Below are positions 9,875-21,700 of a stretch of 64,000 bases of DNA, piece after piece. A program made the position numbers and the translations under genes. This DNA is from Epiperipatus broadwayi (taxonomy: Eukaryota; Onychophora; Udeonychophora; Euonychophora; Peripatidae), in contig JAQFVV010000020.1 of assembly GCA_028023455.1 (NCBI GenBank), forward strand, positions 11,198,385-11,262,384, written 5' to 3'. Numbering within the stretch: position 1 is the first letter of the stretch; the number at the start of each line of letters is the position of its first letter. The notes beneath the pieces are model-generated. The model searched no databases and had not been told where the DNA came from. It saw only the letters and a list, made by a program, of their open reading frames with translations.

Positions 9875-11733
9875 TGAAATTATCAGTCGAGTTTCCTTGA
9901 TGGCAGGACAAATATCTGCGTGAATAATACATTTTTTAGATATTTAGAATCATGATAGATAAAACTAAATTTTGACTCTTAGTTCCAGAATGGTACAAAA
10001 TCAGCATCCATAACAGCAGTTACTAGTTGAAGTTAGAGAGTGATAAGAATATCCTGATTGTAAAGTCAGTCTGCCATTTGATGATATCTTTTAACTACTT
10101 ACAACTGCTTATTACTTTCAAGTAAAACAGTATTACATGAATTGGAGGAAGAAGAATCTAATATTAAATGGGTCATCATTAGACTTTTGTGAAGATAAAA
10201 ATAAAATACAATTGATTTGGAAATGTGAATATGTATGTATTCTACTATAAAGACAGTGAAATGAGATTCATTACAAATAAAAAATGTACAAACCATACTT
10301 TGTAGATTGATAATATATTAGACTGAATAAACAAGACTAGTTAATCAATTTAATGGATGGTAGCAATTGCAGATAATTCCGGTTTATGCCCCAACAATTT
10401 CCCATTATGAAGAAGGTAAATGTATAAATTGATTTTGATCACATAATGCCAAGGGAGACTTTAATGTTAAAAAACTGGAATTGTGACAGAAATGAGAGAT
10501 CATAGACTTTTGAAATTTGGAGGGGGGAAATAAAGGCTAAACAAAAATGGAAACTTCTAAATGAAGATAAAATAGATTAGGATTATATTTTGACTAAAAA
10601 AGATAAATATTTCCAAGAATATAATGTTCTTAAAATTAATACGATATAATTTATGCATTAATGCAAAAAAAGTGATGAAAATCATTAAAAAGATAATAAA
10701 TAAATATAATACTTCTGTTAATACAACTTATAAATTACAATATAGCAATTCGTCAATTGCTAAAACAGAGAATCTTTAATAAATAAAATAACTATTGTCA
10801 TGTGCTTTCAACTCCTACGAGTTCTTATCAAGACAGTATAAAAAATCCTATTTTTATCCCAAGTGATAAATTCAGTGTTTCATTGCATTAGCCAGGAACA
10901 ACTAATAGAAAAGCTAGTTAATTCTGAATTCATAGCACAAGATAAATTTTGTATAAGATATGATTCTTTAATCCTGCATTTTTTATCATGTGTTTCATAT
11001 TGTAAAATCCTTTGGACTGTTGATATTCTTAACCTTTATAACATTTCAATGAACTTAGATTAAAATTTGTTAATCAGTTTAAAATACTGACATACTTTGA
11101 AAATGATTCAAACTTAACTGATATCAATAAAAAGATAAATGATTACTATCTCGTATTAAAAATTAGCAATTTCACCAGAAAATTTTCTATTAAAACAAAA
11201 CAATATGTTAAAAAAAAGAACATATAGGGAAATATATTAATAATTTTTATTAGTCATTCATTAGCCTAGAGATTATTCAATAATGAACATTACGGAAATA
11301 TTATTCAGTAGATGAAAATATTTTAAAATGATTCATTAAAAAGAATTGAATATCTGGAGCTCTGTAAATAGTCTAAAAAGAGTTAATATAAAAATATATA
11401 ATTGTGAATTGGCGAGAAAAGCAATAGAAAAGAATATGTGTGGAAGAGTTTTAAAAAAAATTATACAGTAATTAAAAACAAAATAACCATTACAATTACA
11501 AAATCATCAGAACTGCTGAACATTTTAAATAAAGAAGTGAGACATGTACATATGAAGAAAGAAAACACTAAAAAATGGTATTATATTTGATATTTTTTGA
11601 AAAACGTGAATAGAAAACTGTTGGCAAAATTATATGTCAAATGTCTACATAATACGAATGATTGAAAAAATGCACAAGTAATATTGATATTTAAGCCCTA
11701 TCAGTCTTTTTCAATCCTATACAAAATGTTGAC

Positions 11734-11930
11734 ACTTATGGATTAGACCTACTGCATGTATTTATAATGACAGAATGCCATATCTTTCTCCAGTGGCAGT
11801 AGGGGATGGCAGAATGCCATAGTTACAATTTTTTTACTAAAGAATGTTGTCACAAACACCACCACCCCATCTGGAGAAAGGTATGGTATTTTGCTGTCAC
11901 AAATATGTGCAGCAGGTCTAATACATAAGT
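11734..11930. mobile_element. Foldback MITE, ~197 bp
   Basis: Imperfect terminal inverted repeats of about 50 bp: left starts acttatggattagacctact, right is the complement of acttatgtattagacctgct. Between them is a short unique centre with ccaccaccccat. It interrupts the old RTE copy just before the segment corresponding to 25625. No convincing target duplication, so the superfamily is unassigned. Confidence 0.7.
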
Positions 11931-11991
11931 ACAAAAATTTTTACCAAGATAATTACTATATCAAATTTATTAAACGTAAACAGATAATATT

Positions 11992-12254
11992 GTAATAACG
12001 TGAAAGCTAAAACCTTCAACAGATACGCCTTAAACATGCTTACGTGACAGCCAATAAGATGGAATAATGACATCACATGAACCTCTCAGTTCTCAAACAC
12101 AAGTCAGAACTATAAGAAACCCATCTTTTTCTTATAGTTCTGACTTGTGTTTGAGAACTGAGAGGTCGATGTGATGTCATTATTCCATCTTATTGGCTGT
12201 CACGTAAGCATGTTTAAGCGTATCTGTTGAAGGTTTTAGCTTTCACGTTATTAC
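11992..12254. mobile_element. Near-perfect 263-bp hairpin MITE
   Basis: Left arm 11992-12119 and right arm 12128-12254 are inverted copies differing at only a few bases (a one-base indel near cgccttaaac, two changes near cacatgaacc), with an 8-nt loop. Ends are gtaataacgtgaaagc. It lies within the old RTE copy. A 13-bp direct repeat caagataattact flanks it at 11945-11957 and 12254-12266, but the left copy is separated from the arm by 34 bp. Near identity of the arms suggests recent insertion or arm homogenisation. Confidence 0.8.
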
Positions 12255-12957
12255 AAGATAATTACTGTGCATCTACAGTGAACTTTGAATGCTAATTATC
12301 AAAAAAGAAAAAAAAACTCTATTTAAAAGTCAATTTAGCACAGCGGAACATCTTCAAACTTTTGAAAGAAGTTACAAATAGGACGAATCAACACAAGTTG
12401 ACTATTTTGCTACCCAGTTGTAGAATATGAAAAGGCATTTGATTCTGTGTTTCTATAGTGATTAAAACATGATCAGATTTTATGGTGATACAACAAAGAT
12501 TAGCATAAGAAGAGTGTATAACAAGATGATTCCACATCTCTAAAACCTTTATAGCAATTTTACAAGAAGCATTTTATGAATTAATATGGGAGAAGTAAAA
12601 GTAAATAGTGATTATTAAAACCATCTCAATTTTGCAGATGAAATAGTTGTGCAATAATACATCACAATTTCAGAAGTTATCAGATGAAAACAAAGAAATG
12701 GTATTAAAAATAAATTCTAAAAAGACTAAAACATCAAATGAACTTTCTCAAAAAATAAAAATATAAATTGTTAAGCATGAATTGAAAGAAATCAATATTA
12801 CAAATATTTTGGTCAGATAATTAATGTAGATTAAAACATAATGAAATTAATCATAGATTATTATATGAAGTATTTTTGGTAGCAGTAATTTTATATTAAA
12901 AGGAAATAAACCTATGGGTTTGAAAATGAAGACTTATAATAGATATATTTTATTATT

Positions 12958-13062
12958 ATTTTTTTTCATATGTCCTAGCATCAGCCGGGAAGCGAACCTG
13001 CTAACTCGGGACAACTGCTTGTAAAGCGGCTGTCGCTGACCTCCCGACCACCAATGCTTGAC
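12958..13062 (-). mobile_element. tRNA-derived SINE-A, reverse, with 13-bp TSD
   Basis: Poly(T), then catatgtcctagcatcagcc, B-box complement gaagcgaacctgc, A-box complement gacctcccgaccaccaat. Flanked by atattttattatt at 12945-12957 and 13063-13075. Inserted near the 3' end of the old RTE copy. Confidence 0.88.
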
Positions 13063-13115
13063 ATATTTTATTATTTTTTACTTATGGATTTGAGTTTTAA
13101 GAAAATTCCTTCCTG

Positions 13116-13897
13116 CAGCCATGTAAATCATATATAATGCACAAATATTTTTGAGACTTTATTTACTAGTATCACATATACTTAATAATAAATTTAAAAT
13201 AAGGCTTTAATCAACTCTCTAATAAGACCAGGATTACCTGAAGAAGATTAGGAAAAAAATACATTGTTCTGTACTTAGCTATACATTATTGCAATCAGTT
13301 AAATATACTTGGAAAGAATAAAATTTTAATATTTCTAATAATAATTAACAATTCAACTAAAAAATGGAAACAGTGTAATATATAAGTAAAATGTCACCTT
13401 CAGACAAATATATGTTTATAAACCAATGTTAAAAATTTTTTTACTTCCTAAATAATGTAATGGTACTAATGAATGATATTTATAATGATCTGATAAAATG
13501 TATAAATAAATTAAAATATTTCTCAGCTAATCAGAGATTATCCCCTCAATAGTTAAGTCACTTCTTGCACATTTGCATATATATATATGTTTTCAAGGTT
13601 TTAAGAATAAATTTACATCAAATAACCAAATAAATATGACCCTAAAGGTGCCACTAATTTATTTGTATTGTGGTGGAATGAGATTCACTGTAGTAACTCT
13701 AAATTTAAAATGCAAAAATAAGGGGGTAGACGGAGAAAGCAATCAATTGCAAATTACCACCCATGGTGATATCAATAGTCATTACTATTTCCTGGCTATT
13801 TCCAACCTGCTTTTGAATAGACAATGAAACAAATTAACATATACTTGTGAGAAATCCTGAAAAAATTTATATAAGTATGATATATAAATCTTTGAAA
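13116..13897. other. AT-rich spacer, one weak ORF
   Basis: An 84-codon open frame at 13573-13827 has no recognisable domain and AT-driven composition. Nothing else supported. Confidence 0.4.
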
Positions 13898-14095
13898 TAC
13901 AGACATTCTTCATATACCTGGAACTTAATTGTAAATATAAGGGATTTGAACTCAGACTTTCAAGCACCCTTCAACTACCTACACTATCTCATACCACTGA
14001 CACACATGACCACACATATAAAAAATATAAATAATCACCAATATACGTATTTCGTGCTGAACCAGCACTCATCAGTAGGTCCAGATTATCATATG
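13898..14095 (-). repeat. F1 hammerhead repeat, single arm
   Basis: Minus-strand F1 arm. B-box-like complement gggatttgaactcagac at about 13940, then the shared caagcacccttcaactacc block, then the hammerhead at 14031-14089. It ends abruptly after the ribozyme stem I, so the inner half of the arm and the opposite arm are absent. Confidence 0.8.
14031..14089 (-). ncRNA. Hammerhead ribozyme, complete canonical core (F1)
   Basis: On the minus strand: CTGATGA 14075-14069. Stem II is GTGCT (14068-14064) pairing with AGCAC (14058-14054), 5 bp with the usual G10.1-C11.1 closing pair and loop GGTTC. GAA lies at 14053-14051. Stem III is AT (14050-14049) with AT (14044-14043) and loop ACGT. Predicted cleavage is after A17 at 14042. 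Stem I is ACCTA (14080-14076) with TTGGT (14041-14037), one mismatch, then a TGG bulge and ATAATC/GATTAT (6 bp). Stem III is short and ATACGTAT is self-complementary, as in retroelement type I hammerheads thought to work as dimers. Activity is inferred. Confidence 0.82.
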
Positions 14096-14434
14096 TATAT
14101 ATAAATGAAATAAATGTGAGCAAAATTATTCGACTAAAAGTTAAAAATTACACTGATAGACTGAGTTACATACAGCTCTAGAATAAAAAAACTATATATA
14201 TATATTTCAAAAACTAAAACGTAAGTTTACTGATAATTCTAATGGATTTTTAAAAATATATATTTTATGTATAAATTTAAATTTATTGGACTGATTTAAA
14301 TTTTAGCATTCTCCCTCTCTATGTAAAGGGTCTTATGATTCCGTAATAATGCATTTGCATGCTGTAATTATAAATTGTTTGTTTTTTTTCAACATTGCCT
14401 TTACATGTAACAGGTTCGCAAGGATAGTGATGGT

Positions 14435-14668
14435 CATCAATCATCATTATCAACCATTATCAATCCACTGCAGGATGAAGGTCTCTCCAAGTTTAATCCA
14501 TCTTCTCCGATCTTTAGCTTCTCTTCTCCACATCACCCCTACACATTTTCTTATTTCATCCATCCATCTTACATGTGGTCTCCTTCTGGGTCTTTTACAA
14601 TCTCTTGGAATCCAGTTTAAAATTTCAATTGTCCATCTATTATCATCTCTTCTAGCAATATAGTGATG
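14435..14668 (-). pseudogene. RTE-like LINE, 3' end, reverse
   Basis: Reverse, 5'-truncated copy of the RTE-like 3' end. The minus strand keeps an open frame (14716-14450) that includes RRDDNRWTIEILNWIPRDCK, RPRRRPHVRWMDEIRKC and RRRWIKLGETFILQWIDNG. It retains the Trp codon that is a stop at 26801 in the near-complete copy. Ends with (atgatg)-like tail complement caatcatcattatc. Confidence 0.88.
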
Positions 14669-15972
14669 GTAAAGTAATTTAAAAGTGTTCTGTTGAGTTA
14701 TCACACATATACACAATATTTATCTAGAGTAATTTAGTCTTACAGGATTCCAGATAACATAGATATAAAAAGTAATATGTTTTACTGATGCTCACACTAG
14801 AAAATCTTATTTTAGATACTCATTTGAAAATATTCATTTATGAAATAACAGATGGTTTGCTGTAATTATAATTTATTGTTAAGTTACGTCACTACATAGT
14901 GCAATAAATTCTATATATATGCAATAAACTTAAATCAAAGAATATTATAGGAGTACTGAAAACTTATCTATATTATCTTAATATGTTGATACTATTTCAG
15001 TTATCTTTTCATATTAAAGGCATTATATTATTATTAGTATTTTAACTGGAAATAAAAATTTGTGTTAAAACTTTAATCAGTACCCGTCATTTAAGGGAGA
15101 GATCGATTTTGTTTTTATCTATAAAAGATTATGACTCCAAAAAATATACCAGAAATCTAATAAAGTTGATGCTTACCAATTGATTTTGAAAAAAATTATA
15201 AATTTAAAAATACTATTGCCTAAATTATTGATAGATAAAAATAGAATTTGAAATCATAACGAACCAATTTCATTATTGATCGAAATCTAAATACAAGAAA
15301 ATTCATTCTAATCAAAATAAATCAGTCTATAACTAACGCTTTGATTCAGCAACTAAATTTAAAATTGAATTTAAATCATTAACAACTTTTGATTCCCACT
15401 AAGGATAATAGCAATTAAAAAATAATTATATTAAAAATATTCTGTTAGCCTATAATATATTATTTTAAGTGGGGGAGGGGGAGTTATTAGATGACAAATG
15501 TTGGAACAGCATTGCATCGCAAACAAAATACTGAAGACAGTGATTCTCTCTTCATAAAAAAAATCTTATGATTTGACAGAAAAATAAATTCCCTCCCCCT
15601 TTCTGCAGCATTATTTCCAAATGGCATATTTTCTAAATTATTTATTTTATTTAATTGATTAAACATACGTGTTTAATATTTTGTGATTATACCAATTTTA
15701 AGTTTTTAAAAGTAATGTAGAATACTTTGTTCTATAAATTTACTATTATCAAATAAAAATATTGAATACTCCCAAGTTTTCATTATGTGAGAGACATATG
15801 AAAGACCATTTTAGTATTATTAAAAATTTGTAGATGAACAGTAGATATGCTCTGCAGAATACATAAAACCTTTTTGCCAACATTTCGGTAACATCCAAAT
15901 TATATTTTTCATAGTAATAATGTCTGTATTATAAATGATAAGTCCAGATGCACTCTTTATTTTGGAATCTAA
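14669..15972. other. AT-rich spacer, nothing recognised
   Basis: A short G-rich stretch (gtgggggaggggg) lies at about 15470. No gene seen. Confidence 0.5.
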
Positions 15973-16119
15973 TCAGCATTGTTTTAACTCACGGCGGATA
16001 AACTGTTCCACACATTCATCTTTTTTCACAGAATAGGTCTCTTGCCCCTCTTTACATATATAAAAAACTGAAGGAACATTAAATTGTGTGTGAATCAGTT
16101 CTATAAGTTTGCTGATAGG
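15973..16119 (-). CDS. Possible orphan terminal exon, unknown protein
   Basis: Minus-strand open frame of 48 codons, ending at TGA 15975-15973. Its translation is ISKLIELIHTQFNVPSVFY near the start and KKDECVEQFIRRELKQC at the end. Unlike the low-complexity translations around it, it has balanced charged and hydrophobic residues and locally higher GC. An AG (16121-16120) directly precedes the frame and could be a splice acceptor, but the upstream pyrimidine tract is weak. I do not recognise the family. It may be a last coding exon, a processed fragment or chance. Confidence 0.35.
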   Translation of the reverse strand, partial: PISKLIELIHTQFNVPSVFYICKEGQETYSVKKDECVEQFIRRELKQC

Positions 16120-16217
16120 CTATTTTATAATCTTAAAACTTACATCAAGAATATCTTCAAATATAAAAATTGGTCATTTGCAATATGAAACTTGATTTAT
16201 ACTAGTCATTTATTTGT

Positions 16218-16335
16218 CATCATCATCACCCCTGCACACTTTCTCATTTCATCCATCCATCTCACATGTGGTCACTTTCTGGGTCTTTTACAATCTCTTA
16301 GAATCCAGTTTAAGATTTCAATTGTCCATCTATAA
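16218..16335 (-). pseudogene. RTE-like LINE, short 3' fragment, reverse
   Basis: Matches the complement of the RTE-like C-terminal segment (catttcatccatccatctca, gggtcttttacaatctctta, aatccagtttaagatttcaa). About 118 bp, truncated on both sides. Confidence 0.85.
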
Positions 16336-16679
16336 AGTCAGACATATTACTCATTCAGGGTAAATAAGTATGGTTGTTCTTCATTTATACTAAAGAGAAT
16401 TGAATAAAATCAGTATTTTGTAGGGATATTAAAGCCATAGCTTCAACAAAATGATTGTAATCTTATTATAGAAGCAAATGCAAACATTTCATATTATGTA
16501 AATATTCCCCTTTTCTAGTGCAAAAAGGCACTCTCCAACACTTCACAGAGAAAAGGTATTTCTCACCAATATGCTAATAACCCGATGGATAAGGATTTGA
16601 GCAATTTTCCATCCTTGTTTCATTTTTTTGTGGTGGAAAAATAATCACCAATTTTTAGGTTGAATAGTTATCACATTGA
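16336..16679. other. AT-rich spacer, nothing recognised
   Basis: No supported feature. Confidence 0.45.
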
Positions 16680-17165
16680 GATGTAAATAAACTTAAGTAT
16701 CTTGGTAGCTTTTTAAATAAAAAGTGGATTTAGATGTTGAAACACAACATAAGAGTCCAATGTCCTACTGATGCTTTTATCAAATTATTATATGGAAGTG
16801 AGACAGTGGACCCTTTATTAGCATCAGAAAAGTTTAAGAGTGCATAGTCAAATTCTAAATATGGTGGTAGATCTTAGGACTAATCCCTGTGTTTGTTCTT
16901 CAGCTTTCTGGACATGACATTATAAAGTATGTTATTGCAAAATCCCATCTTCATTAGATTGGACATATGGAATTACTAAATGGTACCAAACTCCCTAAAA
17001 AAAAATCTTTACAGGTAATGTGATCATGCTTTTTATAGGAAAATTAGACCTCATATATCAAAGATTATCACAAAACATTCTTAAAATATGCAAATTTGAT
17101 TGTTTTCATTCAAAGGATATGGTTGAGAATAAAATACAAACCATAGTTATAATTAGACAAGATAT
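16680..17165 (+). pseudogene. LINE reverse transcriptase C-terminal relic (not RTE)
   Basis: Forward-strand translation with stops and frameshifts gives DVNKLKYLGSFLN (the KYLG motif at the end of RT), then PTDAFIKLLYGSET (the LYGSETW block), then IGHMELLNGTKLPKK (the GH...LPK block) and LKICKFDCFHSKDM (the region before the terminal Trp box). Block order is that of the post-palm region of many LINEs. Wording differs from the RTE-like copies in the window, so it is another family. Dead. Confidence 0.65.
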
Positions 17166-18469
17166 TGAACTTTTTTAAAAAATGGAGGTTTGTTGCAAAA
17201 GAATTGCAAAATATCAAATAAACAGAATAATGGACAAAGATGTTTTATATGTGAATCCATTTGTAGTTCACAGATCTCCAATGTATTATTTTGACTTTGT
17301 AATAGTTTTATTTACTTTTTCTTGTAGTTATAATGATCATACTCATTTGCAAGTAGCTTCTACTATTGATGATAAATTATTATTGTAAAATTTTAACATA
17401 GCACCAAAGTTATATATAAAATAAATCTTAAGAATAAAAACGATTTTAAAAAAATAAATACACATTTTAATATATTTCAAAACCATGCAATTTTAACATT
17501 TTTTAATTACTCTGATAAGGCAATGTCAAACAAACTACAATACAATCTTGGTTATTAAGTATTGTTTACCATCTTAATATGAGTTCTGTTTTTTTATAAA
17601 TGTATATATAAATTAATTATATATCGGATAAAATTTTATCACAATTGGAAATGAATAAAAATCCTTATGCTGCTCTTCCACAAATAATAATTTTTTTTTT
17701 GATTCGTTTTAATTATTTATATTATTATTGTTTGTTTTAATTTCATTATTTGATAATATGTCAGAAATAATTCTTTAACGTTAAATAGATTGTTTTAATT
17801 CCATTATTGGATACTATGTCAGAAATAATTTGTTAACGTTAAATAGATTAGTAACATTTGAAAAGGGCACCAAAGCAGATGCTGAAAAAGGCTTTTTATG
17901 TATAAAATTATTATTGATTATATGGCTGTAGTAAAGAATTTATTATTATTTTATGATTATTAATTTTATCATAGCAACTTCTACAGTACAGTAAAAATAT
18001 TTGTTATAATGTTTTTAAATTAATATTATTAAATAATAGGTCAATGGTAAAGGCATGTTTGCTTACCCTAATCGATTATTTTGCTACATGTAAATTAAAT
18101 ATGTGATACAGTTATCACAATAATAATGGAATAATTTGTATTTTCATTTCATTTAATGTAGAATAGACTAATGCTGGCCATATAAAACAAGTTGACACAT
18201 TTGTTTAATTCTTGTCACATTTTCTCTTTCTAAATATTTTTAAGTAAATAATCAATTTATTTACTTAGATGTGCAGGAGATCATCTAAAGCTCCAACATT
18301 ATCAGGGCAGATTAAGCATAAATCTAAAAATCTTTAGCTTTCAAATCCATTATTTAAGCATTACATCATATGGCAACTTTTCACACAGAAAAGACATCTT
18401 TCTCTAGGATTACCAAACACAAGATAGTGAAGGTTTTCCATTCTTGTTTTAATTTTTAGCAAGAATAGC
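17166..18469. other. AT-rich spacer with one tandem duplication
   Basis: Apart from the 58-bp tandem pair at 17734-17849, nothing recognised. A 68-codon open frame at 17182-17388 has no domain I recognise. Confidence 0.45.
17734..17849. repeat. Tandem duplication, 2 x 58 bp
   Basis: Two adjacent 58-bp units (17734-17791, 17792-17849). Each contains gttttaatt, tatgtcagaaataatt and aacgttaaatagatt, with about five mismatches between them. Confidence 0.85.
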
Positions 18470-18600
18470 AAATTATCTATTTACTAACTAATATTAAATG
18501 ATTAATTATTAGCCAGTTGCCTGATAAAGTCATAAATCTGATACAATCTAAAAAAATTTCAAGTACTAACAGCTTGAATATAAATTCTTATGAAAATGAC
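18470..18600 (-). repeat. SINE-B, reverse, degenerate
   Basis: Tail complement tatctatttactaactaata, then attagccagttgcctgataa as in other SINE-B copies. The head is not recognisable. Confidence 0.45.
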
Positions 18601-18684
18601 AAGCTGATACATTACATATAATACTAAATCATCCATGCACTTTACTAATGTTACACAATGCTTTATTTACCACTCTCTTTTACA

Positions 18685-18713
18685 GTTTCGATTGCCCCAG
18701 CAATCTTCTTCAG
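18685..18713 (-). ncRNA. Hammerhead-like motif (F3)
   Basis: Minus strand: CTGAAGA (18713-18707), A, GATTGC/GCAATC (6-bp stem, loop TGGG), GAAAC (18689-18685), then TGTA. The core fits CUGANGA...GAAA, but an extra A sits between the core and the stem, and stem I is not obvious. The stem differs from, but is compensated relative to, the same motif at 62394-62420. This kind of motif is frequent in Penelope-like repeats; activity is unproven. Confidence 0.45.
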
Positions 18714-21700
18714 AACTCTTATATCTCCTAACTTCAACTTCTAATACATTTGGCAATGCAATAAGAAATAGTAATTATTATATTTCTGATACATTACAGT
18801 AGCATAATATCTTTTAAATCAATATAAAAATATTCAGAAAGAGATAATCTGAGAAGAATTAAACAAAAATATCAAATTGTATCATGTATGCAGTATTAGT
18901 CTATTCTATACATTAGATACAACAAAATAAAAATACAAAATCAGTCTTTTATTATTGGGATGGAATGAATAAGGCCTTATCATATATTTAATTTACATAC
19001 AATAAAATTAAAACTTCCTAGTAATAGATAAGCATTTCCAAAAAAACAACGAAAAGGTTGTCTAAAGACGTGTAAGATTGAATTGTTTAAAATAAATTAT
19101 TAAACTGTTTTAATCATTTTTGCTTTTAAAGTAAAAGGAGTTGATGTATGAAAAGGAAAGAACACAAAAAGTTACTTTACTAATTTCTGATATTAACAAA
19201 TTTTAGTTTTATATTGTATTAAGTGAAATAGCATTCAAAATTATTCAGAAAAAATAATAATCAATTATTTATAAAGATTTTAAAATATTGTATAAATAAA
19301 ATACACTACAATATTGCGAATTTGCAGAAGCATAAACGGTAAAAATTATAATTATTGAATCGTAAACTGATAAAAAAAAAAAGATTTAATAAAATCAAAA
19401 TAATTTTATTTGAAAAATGGTAAAACTTAAATAATATCAATGAGATAGATATTTATTTTATATAGCGCTATGTTTTTATAAACTGTAATAGTAATAATCA
19501 GCCATTAAGCTAATGAGCACTAGCTTAATGGCTGATTATTACTATTAAATAATATCAAGTCAAAGCTATGTAATAATTAAAGGATATAAAATTAGCTAAT
19601 TGAAAATGAGCCCATTGGCGGATATGTTGGAAATAGAAAGGGGGTTCCATTTATGATATAGAAAAAACAGTCAATTAATTACTAAAGTAGTAATTGAAAA
19701 ACAATGTAGAATTTTATACAAAACTTATTTTCTATTTAGTCTCAATTGCTTTGTTGAAGGATTGACAAATAAGGCTGGACTGGTTCAAGCAAAAAGCAAA
19801 ATGTGTTTCAAAATGCCAGTCTATAGACCCCCCCCCCCAAGTAATATACAGTAATAAACACCAGAATGTGCAATTAAATTTCTCAATGCACCATTGCTGA
19901 TTGGTCCAAGATTGTAGTCTCAACCAACTTGTCATTTAATTGTCATCTCTAGACCCAATGAACCATATCCTTTCCTTTAATGTAGGAATTGATCTGTCCA
20001 TGTAGAATTGTCAGCTTATAAAATTTTAACGTGAAATCTTTAATGTGAAATGTATAAAACAAGATATAGCTGTGGTTGCTGAAAGGAAAGTGTATCTTCA
20101 AAATCTACATTAAACAGAAATTTGCCAAAGAGAAATAAAGTCATCCACTAAAATTCCAATATATATATATCTATCTATTGATTCAAGCAATATGCATTCC
20201 TGAATTTAAAGATATTTGTAAGTCTGTATAATTGCAACTAATTCTGGAACTCTAGATGAGACTATTTTAAACATAATTTTTGACCACTTTTAAGAACTTA
20301 TTACCATTAACATTGATTATTTTGATCTTTTATGTATATATTTAAATTAAATATTTAATTATTTTTTGTTTTATTAATTTATACTGATTTATATAATCTG
20401 TTCTATTAGCTCGTGTTGGCCGCTTGCTGGCATTATTTATATGCAAAAACACATAAATATGCCAATTACACAGGCTCTGCCAGCCTTATTTCTATGCAAA
20501 AGCACAGAAAGAGGCCTTGTGTTCTATTTTTTAATCTTTATACAGTGCAGGACTTTTTAAAATGTGGCATTCTCTTTTTGCCTTCATTAAGATTGAATAT
20601 TGTATTTACATTTATCTCAATACATCAACATTTACCAATATCTGAGTAGGACAATTATTTTCATATAGTTTTGATAGAGATGTGTTAAACAAAATGGGAG
20701 TTAATTACAAAAGTTAATGATTTTTTTTTGTTATACATTTCTAACATTAATAGTTTTGCTTCCCTATTTAAAGGTTAACATACTAATGTGATTTCATTAA
20801 TAATTATATTAATCATATTTATCTCTACTGAAATGTTTATTTATACTAGTATTAATATTCCAATTTACGTTATTCATTAAAATAATTGTTTTGTTAATTT
20901 AAAAATGTAGCAATTTGTTATTCACCATCCTAGTCTGTACATGGCTTATAAATTCTAGTAGGTGTGTGTGATATTTAAATATTTTATATGCTCATCAGAT
21001 ATCAATCATGTTGCAATGAGTCTAGATATAGGAGATAATGGTTATATAATGAAGTTATGGCTGTAATAGCATAAGCTTATTACATAATGCTTATGATCTA
21101 ATAATCAAGATTATTGGTGGTGTTTTTATAGCCATCAATTAGAAATTCAAGCCATCATTGTTATATTTTTTTTTGGCCAATCTTTTGAGATGGCATAGTA
21201 ACTTAACTTCCAAAATATAATTAAGTACAAAGTCAAAATATATTAAATTCCTTCATCAGATTGGTATCTCCTTTGTTTTCCCTATTGTGGTTTTAGTAAA
21301 AGTTTAACATTTAATTTTAATATTAAAACCTTTAAACCTGGGTTTGATTTGTTAGAAATATAAGTTTACACATTAAAAACATCCTTAAAAAAATCATACT
21401 TAAAACTTTGCAAATATTGAAAAAATAAAAATAAAGTAAAAGAAAATACATGAGAACAATATTTTTTTTTCTAATTTAAAATTGTTTTTATTATAAATAT
21501 TAGCATTACCAATTAAAGTTTCTTTTTTTTTGCCTATTATTCAGAATTTCTTTAATTTGCATTTTTTGAAAATAAAACATATTTTAAAAAAAAGACCTAA
21601 GTGTAATCATATTTCTTTTTTAATAATTATTATATAAATATTTCATAAATCTTTCATAGAACTATAGAAAATATATAATTTTTTACTATATTGCATAGAA

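Larger units (their letters stand above)
9660..13115 (+). mobile_element. Old, heavily decayed RTE-like LINE copy with nested insertions
   Basis: Collinear with the younger RTE-like element at 23765-26450. 5' UTR match: agcttattggctttttatct (9680) versus 23765. EN region: about 10040-10640. RT region: about 11340-12870 (e.g. tatgaaaaggcatttgattctgt at 12427, the YEKAFDS motif-A codons). 3' part near 12900-13090. No open frame survives. Four later elements sit inside it: SINE-A at 9774 and 12958, and foldback MITEs at 11734-11930 and 11992-12254. The nesting shows it is older than all of them. Confidence 0.85.

Noticed and set aside
14349-14663. 104-codon plus-strand open frame
   Set aside because: It is the antisense shadow of the reverse RTE-like 3' fragment; the real frame is on the minus strand.
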